Source: Planctomycetaceae bacterium (GTDB lineage Bacteria > Planctomycetota > Planctomycetia > Pirellulales > UBA1268). Taken from it: a DNA stretch of 5,837 nt. The notes beneath the pieces are model-generated. The model did not search any database and had not been told where the DNA came from. It was given only the letters and a program-made list of their open reading frames with translations. The stretch is taken from the NCBI GenBank assembly GCA_002862165.1, contig PKCL01000440.1, forward strand, positions 1 through 5,837, read 5' to 3'. The position numbers and the translations under genes are program-made. The number at the start of each line of letters is the position of its first letter. Position 1 is the first letter of the stretch. Positions 1 through 5,466 of the stretch are shown piece by piece.

Positions 1-492
1 CCCTTCGGTAGGATTTACTCACTTGAAATTTACGAACAACTCATGTGCATTCCGAATGCGATTGGAGCCAAGCATTCTTCACTGCATCGCCTACCCGAGT
101 GGCGTCGACTTGCATTGCGGAATCGTATCAGGCCAGAGTTCAAAGTCTTTACGGGTAATGACCTGGCGATCGATATGGTCATGTACGGGAGTGACTATTT
201 ATTAGGCTTAAGTACATTTGCACCAGATGCATTTGCAACACGTGACGCCATGTGGGCTGCGGGTGACACCCGATTCTACGAGATGAATGATCTCCTGCAG
301 CGTCTCGGAGCTTTTACGTTTCGTTCTCCAGCACCTGCGTATAAGCACTCCGCTGCAATGTTTTTAAAAATTCGAGGCATGATCAATCACAACATGACGC
401 ATCCTGATGCACCAAAGCGTCCTCATACAGATATTGAAATACTGGAATCAATGGCGAGTGAGCTACGACACGCATTGGAGGAATACTCCTAA
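1..492 (+). CDS. Dihydrodipicolinate synthase (DapA) family lyase/aldolase, 3' part (5' end outside window)
   Basis: The reading frame is open from base 1 and ends at TAA 490-492, giving 163 residues of the C-terminal half of a class I aldolase TIM barrel. The Schiff-base lysine is visible in GAKHSS (residue 24 of the fragment, bases 70-72), matching the G-x-K strand of DapA/NanA/KDG-aldolase enzymes. It is followed by VFTGNDLAIDMVMYGSDYLLG, the family's strand that ends in a glycine-rich phosphate- or carboxylate-facing loop. The remaining 139 residues after the lysine match the usual length for the family, so roughly 130-160 N-terminal residues should lie upstream. An ATG at 43 is internal, because it lies in mid-barrel and conserved-looking sequence continues before it. 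No signal peptide can be assessed. The family covers many 2-keto-acid aldolases and dehydratases, and true lysine-biosynthesis DapA is not implied. It is co-translated with the flavin oxidoreductase downstream. The substrate is unknown. Confidence 0.88.
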   Translation, partial: PFGRIYSLEIYEQLMCIPNAIGAKHSSLHRLPEWRRLALRNRIRPEFKVFTGNDLAIDMVMYGSDYLLGLSTFAPDAFATRDAMWAAGDTRFYEMNDLLQRLGAFTFRSPAPAYKHSAAMFLKIRGMINHNMTHPDAPKRPHTDIEILESMASELRHALEEYS

Positions 493-494
493 TG
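477..494 (+). promoter_or_regulatory. Shine-Dalgarno and TAATG coupling junction
   Basis: GGAGGA (477-482) lies nine bases before the ATG at 492-494, inside the last codons of the DapA-like gene. The upstream TAA and the downstream ATG share base 492. This strong ribosome site and the one-base overlap decide the start of the oxidoreductase and point to translational coupling. The site can also fold back on itself: AGGA (479-482) can pair with TCCT (487-490) across ATAC, or GGAG (477-480) with CTCC (486-489). The four-base stem is weak, but ribosomes finishing the upstream gene would melt it. Confidence 0.7.
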
Positions 495-1961
495 GCCTAT
501 CCACGCGTTGCGAGTTTGAAGACACACACCGAATTCACTCGCCATATAAGTGACTTGCCACTACAACTTCCTTGCGATGACACGGTAGAGAGCGGCCCCG
601 AGTCGGTACTGGCCCAATCCATCAGCTTCCATGACGTTACGATTGGCAATCGATTCAGTATCTTACCCATGGAGGGTTGGGATGGGACGGTCGATGGAAA
701 ACCGACTGAACTGACAAGGCGTCGATGGCAGAATTTTGGTCGTAGTGGAGCGAAGTTGATCTGGGGTGGTGAGGCCATTGCTGTACGACATGATGGAAGA
801 GCCAACCCCAACCAACTCCTCATCAACGAACTCAATCTAGCTGAGATCGAATCCTTGCGTACCGATCTTATCGCCACTCATGAATCACATTTTGCAAGTT
901 CCAGTGACCTGTTGGTCGGACTGCAATTAACTCATTCGGGCCGCTTTTCCAAACCAAATGCGAAAGATCGTAGTGAGCCGCGAATCGCCCAGCGAAATCC
1001 TGTACTCGATGCCCGCCTTGGAATTACTGATGACTCAGTCATGGTGAGCGACGATGACCTATCACGACTGATTGAGGACTTTATCCAAGCAGCCGTGCTT
1101 TCCAAAAAAGCTGGGTTCCAATTTGTTGATATCAAACAGTGCCATGGGTATCTGGGTCATGAACTCTTAAGTGCTGTTGATCGTCCTGGAAGATTCGGTG
1201 GTAGTTTTGAAAATCGAACGCGATTTCTGCGAGAGATCGTTGAGGGGATTCGAGGCTGCACGTCCGACTTTGAAATTGGAGTCCGTGTCAGCATCTTTGA
1301 TTTTATTCCCTACCAACCAGGAAAGAATCGCATCGGTATCCCCAATGAAAGTGGTGATCCTCGACTCGCTTTTGGTAGTGACGATACCGGCAATGGAATC
1401 GACCTCAAGGAACCATCAGCGTTTCTTACACTCCTGAAATCCCTCGGTATTCGACTCATTTGTACAACTGCCGGGAGTCCTTATTACAATCCGCACATCC
1501 TACGTCCAGCTTTTTTTCCACCGAGCGATGGCTACCAGCCTCCTGAAGATCCCCTCGTCAGCGTAGCACGACAGATTTTGGCAACGGCTGAATTAAAACG
1601 ACAACACCCCGACTTGATTTTTATTGGTTCGGGGTACAGCTACTTACAAGAGTGGCTGCCTCATGTGGCTCAAGCAGTTGTTCGTCAGGGCGGCGTTGAT
1701 TCCGTAGGACTTGGACGCATGGTGCTGTCTTACCCGGAACTTCCTGCAGACGTTCTTGCTGGAAATGTGATGGCGCGTAAAAAGGTCTGTCGTACGTTTA
1801 GCGACTGTACAACCGCACCACGACATGGATTGGTAAGTGGTTGCTATCCACTTGACCGTTTTTACAAAGAGCGTGAAGAAAATAATCTGCTGAACAGTTT
1901 GAAGCAAAGTATTTCAGCTGGATTCACTGAGGGAACAACTCATCAAAAGCGAAAAGATTGA
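492..1961 (+). CDS. NADH:flavin oxidoreductase, Old Yellow Enzyme family
   Basis: This 489-residue cytoplasmic protein is an FMN-dependent TIM barrel that would reduce an activated double bond or a related substrate with NAD(P)H. Family landmarks in order are: ILPMEGWDG (57-65, start of the barrel), GLQLTHSGR (143-151), the active-site segment IKQCHGYLGHELLSA (214-228), GGSFENRTRF (236-245), IGVRVS (262-267), IFIGSGYSY (376-384) and VGLGRMVLSYPELP (405-418), the last two being the FMN-phosphate strands. Two points are unusual. The usual H-x-x-H/N substrate-binding pair reads K215-x-x-H218. The C-terminal region keeps C433, C439 and C451, with the last two 11 residues apart as in the Fe-S motif of 2,4-dienoyl-CoA reductases, but four properly spaced cysteines are absent. 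About 45 residues precede the barrel, and an insert lies near 272-310. There is no NAD(P)H/FAD domain of the dienoyl-CoA reductase type. The gene ends in tandem in-frame stops TGA-TAA. It is coupled to the DapA-like gene, which suggests consecutive steps on one small molecule; the substrate is unknown. Confidence 0.9.
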   Translation: MAYPRVASLKTHTEFTRHISDLPLQLPCDDTVESGPESVLAQSISFHDVTIGNRFSILPMEGWDGTVDGKPTELTRRRWQNFGRSGAKLIWGGEAIAVRHDGRANPNQLLINELNLAEIESLRTDLIATHESHFASSSDLLVGLQLTHSGRFSKPNAKDRSEPRIAQRNPVLDARLGITDDSVMVSDDDLSRLIEDFIQAAVLSKKAGFQFVDIKQCHGYLGHELLSAVDRPGRFGGSFENRTRFLREIVEGIRGCTSDFEIGVRVSIFDFIPYQPGKNRIGIPNESGDPRLAFGSDDTGNGIDLKEPSAFLTLLKSLGIRLICTTAGSPYYNPHILRPAFFPPSDGYQPPEDPLVSVARQILATAELKRQHPDLIFIGSGYSYLQEWLPHVAQAVVRQGGVDSVGLGRMVLSYPELPADVLAGNVMARKKVCRTFSDCTTAPRHGLVSGCYPLDRFYKEREENNLLNSLKQSISAGFTEGTTHQKRKD

Positions 1962-2110
1962 TAATGGACGACTTCTTTATTGTTTGATCTATTGTATGGC
2001 TATTGTTTCAACAGCTTGGTCCGAGTCAAAAAGCTGAATTCAGACGATGAGGAGAATCGTAGGACGAAGCGTGTATCCTCATTCCCGACGGTATACTCAC
2101 TGGCGATTCC

Positions 2111-2129
2111 ACAACGTGCAGCCTGTTGT
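2111..2129. repeat. Small inverted repeat ACAAC/GTTGT
   Basis: ACAAC (2111-2115) and GTTGT (2125-2129) can form a five-base stem around a nine-base loop. The loop holds GTGCAGCC (2116-2123), an octamer that recurs exactly at 2238-2245 in the second hairpin downstream. It is short enough to be chance, and I give it no function. Confidence 0.3.
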
Positions 2130-2173
2130 CAGACCGGATGGTACCGCTGTCGATGGAATGCTACTGTTTTACT

Positions 2174-2198
2174 GTTGGGGGATTGGAATATACCCAAC
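2174..2198. repeat. Inverted repeat GTTGGG/CCCAAC in the sulfatase upstream region
   Basis: GTTGGG (2174-2179) and CCCAAC (2193-2198) are perfect six-base arms around a 13-base loop, extendable by one T-G wobble. No T-run follows, so it is not a standard intrinsic terminator. It could be an operator or leader structure, or chance. Confidence 0.35.
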
Positions 2199-2212
2199 GC
2201 CAAAGCATGCCT

Positions 2213-2244
2213 GCTGCACGAGTAAGCTAAAAATGATGTGCAGC
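2213..2244. repeat. Inverted repeat GCTGCAC/GTGCAGC upstream of the sulfatase
   Basis: GCTGCAC (2213-2219) and GTGCAGC (2238-2244) are perfect seven-base arms around an 18-base A-rich loop, 45 bases before the sulfatase start. The right arm is part of an octamer also found at 2116-2123. There is no T-run on either strand right after the stem. It may be a regulatory or mRNA-leader structure; the evidence is only symmetry and position. Confidence 0.35.
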
Positions 2245-2288
2245 CAGAAGTGAGATTCCTGCCGAATTTCTTATAAAGCAATACAGCC

Positions 2289-3839
2289 ATGAAAACCACT
2301 TCGTACATCTTTCTGATCGTACTCATTGTGTTCTTTTCGATGTTAGACAACACACCCTTGATAGCAACTCCACCATCGCGGCCAAATATTATTTTATTTA
2401 TTGCTGATGACGTAAGTTGGAATGACATTGGGTGTTATCAAAAAGCAAACGGTGACAAGCATATTGTTGCTCGGACTCCAAACATTGATCGACTTGCCGG
2501 CAATGGACGTCGGTTTGATCAAGCGATTCTTACGGCCAGCAGCTGCTCACCGAGTCGATCAAGCATCGTTACCGGTCGGTATCCCCATAACTGTGGGCGC
2601 GCGAGCGAACTGCATCAACCAATTGCCTCTCACATTCCATGGTTTCCCCGTCTCCTTAAAGATGCTGGTTACTACACGGCACTTGTGGGAAAAAATCATA
2701 TGTCTTCCGAAAAAACCACAGACGGAAGTCCGGGGCAGCCTCCCGCGTTTGATTTGGTCAGCGGACGAAAAGTTCCAGGGAATCAGGGTGGTCATGTCGA
2801 CTGGGTAAAAACAGTACGGGAACGACCTGTCAACAAACCATTCTTTTTTTGGTTTGCATCATATGATGCCCATCGGTCTTGGGATGGTGATAAGGATTGG
2901 AAGAAAGAGCGGTATGGACCACGACACAGTAGACAAGACGGCACTGTCCCAGCATTCTTAGTTGACGATGAAGCAACACGTGAAGACCTTGCATCGTACC
3001 GGAATGAAGTCACAAGGTTTGACTCATTTATCGGAGAAGTGGTCAATGAATTACAAAGACAGAACGTATTGAGCAATACTCTCTTGATCATCATGGCTGA
3101 CAACGGCCGACCATTTCCACGTGCAAAAACACGTCTGCATGATTCGGGTATGAAAACTCCTTTCATCGTTTATTGGCCAAAAGTGCTGAAAAAACCGGGT
3201 GAATCAACATCGAGTCTCATCAGTGCGATTGATATAGCTCCCACACTTTTGTCAGCGGCAAATGTCCGTATTCCCCCCACGATGCAAGGTGTTAATTTTT
3301 TATCAATTCTTGAAGAACCCAGTGCCGTTGTCCGGCAGGTCGCTTTTTCTGAACATAACTGGCATGACTATGAAGCACATGGCCGTTCAGTAAGAACGGA
3401 TGATGGATGGCTTTATATAAAAAACAATCGACCTCAACTTCCATGGCAGGGACCAGCTGACTCTGTACGATCACCGTCTCATGTTTCCTTACAAACACTC
3501 CGCGACGCACCTGATGATCTATCCGTTGCTCAAAAAGACGTGTTTCGGGCACCACGCCCTCAAGAAGAATTATTCTTTACGCCAAATGATCCACTTCAGC
3601 TAAAAAATCTTGCCCCGGTAACAGAAGATGCAAAGACCCTAAAGCAAATGCAAATGTTTTTACAGACATGGACAGAAGAAACCTGTGACAGCATCCCGAT
3701 GACTATCTCACGCGATCAATTTGATCGTGAAACAGGGAAGCCGCTCCTTCCTAAATCAAAATCGAAAGATTGGTTTCGAGGGACACCTGCGGGTTGGGAC
3801 CGAAAGGCAGATCATACCCTCGAGCACGGACCAACATAA
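2289..3839 (+). CDS. Secreted sulfatase resembling heparan N-sulfatase (SGSH-like)
   Basis: This 516-residue alkaline-phosphatase-superfamily enzyme would hydrolyse a sulfate ester or sulfamate, probably on a sulfated glycan, in the periplasm or outside the cell. A Sec signal peptide is clear: MKTT, a hydrophobic core at 6-19, and a likely cut after LIA (26). Calcium-site residues are D40-D41 (ADDVSWNDIG) and D271-N272. The formylglycine cysteine is C86 in SSCSPSRSSIVTGRYP (84-99), with R90. Other likely active-site residues are K135 and H137 (GKNH), H195 (YDAHR) and K280. GMKTPFIVYWP (287-297) is the usual strand after the metal site. SSCSPSR, ELHQ, GKNH, DAHR and DNGRPFP all resemble human SGSH motifs as I recall them, suggesting that subgroup (SulfAtlas S1_8-like) rather than choline sulfatases. 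C86 must be converted to formylglycine by a maturase not seen here. The start is fixed by the signal peptide; there is no Shine-Dalgarno, so translation may be SD-independent. It stands alone between gaps on both sides. Confidence 0.92.
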   Translation: MKTTSYIFLIVLIVFFSMLDNTPLIATPPSRPNIILFIADDVSWNDIGCYQKANGDKHIVARTPNIDRLAGNGRRFDQAILTASSCSPSRSSIVTGRYPHNCGRASELHQPIASHIPWFPRLLKDAGYYTALVGKNHMSSEKTTDGSPGQPPAFDLVSGRKVPGNQGGHVDWVKTVRERPVNKPFFFWFASYDAHRSWDGDKDWKKERYGPRHSRQDGTVPAFLVDDEATREDLASYRNEVTRFDSFIGEVVNELQRQNVLSNTLLIIMADNGRPFPRAKTRLHDSGMKTPFIVYWPKVLKKPGESTSSLISAIDIAPTLLSAANVRIPPTMQGVNFLSILEEPSAVVRQVAFSEHNWHDYEAHGRSVRTDDGWLYIKNNRPQLPWQGPADSVRSPSHVSLQTLRDAPDDLSVAQKDVFRAPRPQEELFFTPNDPLQLKNLAPVTEDAKTLKQMQMFLQTWTEETCDSIPMTISRDQFDRETGKPLLPKSKSKDWFRGTPAGWDRKADHTLEHGPT

Positions 3840-3891
3840 TTGTTTGATACTACAAAGGTGGAAGGATCCATCAGTGCTACCTAAGTAGAAA

Positions 3892-3969
3892 AAGTCTGCA
3901 ATATCAACGGACAAGAACTTCCTCGCAAGTCTGGACAATAACCACGTCTGCTACCAGTTGCTCAGACTT
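3892..3969. terminator. Possible weak terminator region between convergent genes
   Basis: The heptamer AAGTCTG occurs twice (3892-3898, 3927-3933), and its reverse complement CAGACTT occurs at 3963-3969. The inverted copy can pair with either direct copy. Read on the minus strand, downstream of the phosphatase gene, the pairing with the distal copy ends in CAGACTTTTTC, a stem followed by a short T-run. The loops are long (29 or 64 bases), so an efficient intrinsic terminator is doubtful. No better hairpin with a T-run was seen in 3840-4005 on either strand. Confidence 0.25.
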
Positions 3970-4005
3970 TCAAACAACGCTCTCGAGCACGCTTAGGGTA
4001 TTGAT

Positions 4006-5334
4006 TCATTCCCGTAGTTTTTTTCTTCCGGTCGTAAAGTCTTTTACAATCACAGCTCGATCATATTCATCGCCTAGCACTGTATACGCCACATACGTGA
4101 GCGTCTCTCCGTCAATACTGATCACCTGGTAGAACTGGGTCTGTTCACCTTTTTTATCGCGGCTATACCCGTCTACCGCATATCCTTTCATCTGCTCATC
4201 ATCGATAACATACTGTTTGGGTCCACTCACAGAGGTAACGTAGACAGTTCCAAGATCTTTGCTCGCCTTGCCATCAGCAGTTCGGACTGGCACGTGCCCA
4301 CGAGCGTAGGTGTGATCATGACCATTTAACACCAGATCAACACTATACTTGTCGAGGAGTGGTTTCCAATGGTCGCGAGCGAACTGAAAATTGCGGCCCT
4401 TAGCCGGTGAAAAAACCGAGTGATGGCAGGTGACGATTTTCCACTTTGCAGTCGTATTCTCTAACTGTTTTTTGAGGTACTCGGTCTGCGCCTCTAAGTC
4501 ATCATTCGAGTTAAGAACAATTATTCGTATGTCCTGGTAATCAATGGTGTAGACCGTTTCGTGTAATTGTGATGACAACTCTGTTTCAACAGGGAGCGAA
4601 AATTGTGGTCGCCACTGAATAGCCAACCTTCGCGGCGATTTTTTGCTACCAAGTGGTGTGAATTCATGATTCCCAACAACTGGTATCGCTGTGCATTGGC
4701 TATGTAGAAAACCACCTGCCTTAAACCATTGGGCCCATTCATAATCTCGGTGGGCCTGATTAATCAGATCACCGGCATGCACCACAAACGATGCGTTTGG
4801 CGCAGTCTGATGTGCTTGACGAATCACACGCGACCAATGCGCAAGGACGTCATTCTGAGCATCACCAAAATAGATAAATTGCGTTGGTGCATATTCAGCA
4901 CGTGCCGTTCGAAATTGAATCCACTCTGACCAGCGGGCATCACCATCACCAACTCGGTAGACGTAGACTGTATCCGGTTTAAGCTGATCAAAAATCACAC
5001 TGTGGTAGTGAACGACGAGAGATGCATTGCTTTTATATAAACCTAAATCAAATGGCTCCGTGACAGCATCCTTACTCACAGACTGATCTTGAAACTTTGA
5101 ATTCACAGTCGCCTCAGCAATTTGTGCAACTGCCTTCTCAATAGTGACGTCTGTACGCCACGTCACAGCACGGCTTGTGGCTGGATCACCGTTGAATGTC
5201 AGGATAATACGATCTGGATCTTTACTAGGAATTTCCCAGTGCCGTAGTTTCTCAACGTGCTCATGCGCTGTGACGGAGCCAACTATAAGGACAACACATA
5301 ACAACGATCCTAAAAAAGAAAAACGTGCGTTCAT
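4006..5334 (-). CDS. Secreted purple acid phosphatase-like metallophosphoesterase
   Basis: This 442-residue two-metal phosphoesterase would release phosphate from organic phosphoesters outside the cytoplasm. I start at ATG 5334, which gives a clean Sec signal peptide (MNAR, hydrophobic 5-20, cut after VTA at 23). The frame extends to a TTG at 5412, but that would add 26 polar residues and cover the palindrome; ATG 5346 is another option. Residues 36-144 look like the fibronectin-III-like N-domain of purple acid phosphatases (TSRAVTWRTD, LKPDTVYVYRVGDG, WIQFRTA). The catalytic domain follows with D158 (FGDAQ), D189 (HAGDLIN), N222-H223 (VVGNHE), H304/H305 (CHHSVFS), and H339 and H341 (NGHDHTYAR). 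The iron-binding tyrosine of true purple enzymes (GD-x-x-Y) is N192 here, so the metal pair and colour probably differ. The C-terminus (TLTYVAYTVLGDEYDRAVI) is typical for the family. It is convergent with the sulfatase and divergent from the Tat protein. It could be phosphate-regulated, but no Pho box was identified. Confidence 0.9.
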   Translation of the reverse strand: MNARFSFLGSLLCVVLIVGSVTAHEHVEKLRHWEIPSKDPDRIILTFNGDPATSRAVTWRTDVTIEKAVAQIAEATVNSKFQDQSVSKDAVTEPFDLGLYKSNASLVVHYHSVIFDQLKPDTVYVYRVGDGDARWSEWIQFRTARAEYAPTQFIYFGDAQNDVLAHWSRVIRQAHQTAPNASFVVHAGDLINQAHRDYEWAQWFKAGGFLHSQCTAIPVVGNHEFTPLGSKKSPRRLAIQWRPQFSLPVETELSSQLHETVYTIDYQDIRIIVLNSNDDLEAQTEYLKKQLENTTAKWKIVTCHHSVFSPAKGRNFQFARDHWKPLLDKYSVDLVLNGHDHTYARGHVPVRTADGKASKDLGTVYVTSVSGPKQYVIDDEQMKGYAVDGYSRDKKGEQTQFYQVISIDGETLTYVAYTVLGDEYDRAVIVKDFTTGRKKLRE

Positions 5335-5376
5335 ATCAAATCTCATAGACCATAGTTTGAGGATTTTGTGTACGAG

Positions 5377-5394
5377 CGTCATGATATCATCACG
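5377..5394. promoter_or_regulatory. 18-base near-palindrome, candidate operator in the divergent region
   Basis: CGTCATGATATCATCACG reads the same on both strands except for one symmetric pair (C5380 and C5391). Its core ATGATATCAT is a perfect ten-base palindrome. It sits between the divergent phosphatase and Tat-protein genes, 42 bases from the phosphatase start and 72 from the Tat-protein start. A second ATATCAT at 5414-5420 lies exactly 30 bases from the one at 5384-5390, about three helical turns. Size and symmetry suit a dimeric repressor or activator; I cannot name the regulator. Confidence 0.45.
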
Positions 5395-5412
5395 ACATTG
5401 ATTCAGGATCAA
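5384..5412 (-). promoter_or_regulatory. Possible promoter for the phosphatase gene
   Basis: Read on the minus strand, TTGATC (5412-5407) and TGATAT (5389-5384) are 17 bases apart, a weak match to a sigma-70 -35/-10 pair. Transcription would start near 5376 and leave a leader of about 40 bases before ATG 5334. The -10 element lies inside the 18-base near-palindrome. The -10 match is poor (three of six), so this is only a suggestion. Confidence 0.25.
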
Positions 5413-5427
5413 AATATCATTCTGAAT
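5401..5427. repeat. Inverted repeat ATTCAG/CTGAAT in the divergent region
   Basis: ATTCAG (5401-5406) and CTGAAT (5422-5427) are perfect six-base arms around a 15-base AT-rich centre that contains the second ATATCAT copy. It lies beside the 18-base palindrome and may be another protein-binding site; chance is not excluded. Confidence 0.3.
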
Positions 5428-5457
5428 AGCAGACAGATACAGGCCGACACCTACAAC

Positions 5458-5461
5458 AGGG
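5458..5461 (+). promoter_or_regulatory. Ribosome binding site AGGG of the Tat-signal gene
   Basis: AGGG lies five bases before ATG 5467. It is a modest Shine-Dalgarno at suitable spacing and supports this start, as does the twin-arginine motif six residues into the protein. Confidence 0.5.
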
Positions 5462-5466
5462 CTCCT

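Larger units (their letters stand above)
1962..2288. other. Intergenic gap of 327 bases, no convincing gene
   Basis: This gap separates the DapA-like/oxidoreductase pair from the sulfatase. Two overlapping forward reading frames (1980-2225, starting with TTG, and 2047-2253) show no recognisable motif, no good ribosome site and erratic composition, so I do not call them. No hairpin followed by a T-run is present to end the upstream operon clearly. Just before the sulfatase, TATAAA at 2272-2277 resembles a -10 box, but no matching -35 box lies 16-18 bases upstream. If it were used, the sulfatase mRNA would have almost no leader, in keeping with the absence of a Shine-Dalgarno before ATG 2289. 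The gap holds several small inverted repeats, listed separately. Confidence 0.6.

Noticed and set aside
43..492. Start of the DapA-like gene at ATG 43
   Set aside because: The frame is open to base 1, and the ATG falls in the middle of the barrel just before the catalytic lysine, so the gene is truncated by the window edge rather than starting here.
1980..2253. Small genes in the gap (TTG 1980-2225 and ATG 2047-2253)
   Set aside because: They overlap in different frames and are rich in Cys, Trp and Arg without any motif. They lack a ribosome site and resemble no family I know. A decayed gene cannot be excluded.
2129..2428. 99-residue minus-strand frame across the sulfatase start
   Set aside because: It is antisense to the sulfatase signal peptide and metal site and has no motif or ribosome site; it is a shadow of the coding strand.
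1979..3849. TTGTTTGAT shared just after the stops of the oxidoreductase (near 1981) and the sulfatase (near 3841)
   Set aside because: It is a nine-base AT-rich match with no symmetry or T-run hairpin, and two copies are too few to call a repeat family.
3819..3991. Ten-base direct repeat CTCGAGCACG at 3819-3828 and 3982-3991
   Set aside because: One copy lies in the sulfatase coding end and the other in the gap. There is no mobile-element gene or terminal inverted repeat between them, so chance is the simplest reading.
5335..5412. Extension of the phosphatase to the TTG at 5412
   Set aside because: The added 26 residues are not signal-like, the codon is a weak start, and the extension covers the palindrome and possible promoter. 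ATG 5334 begins a standard signal peptide.
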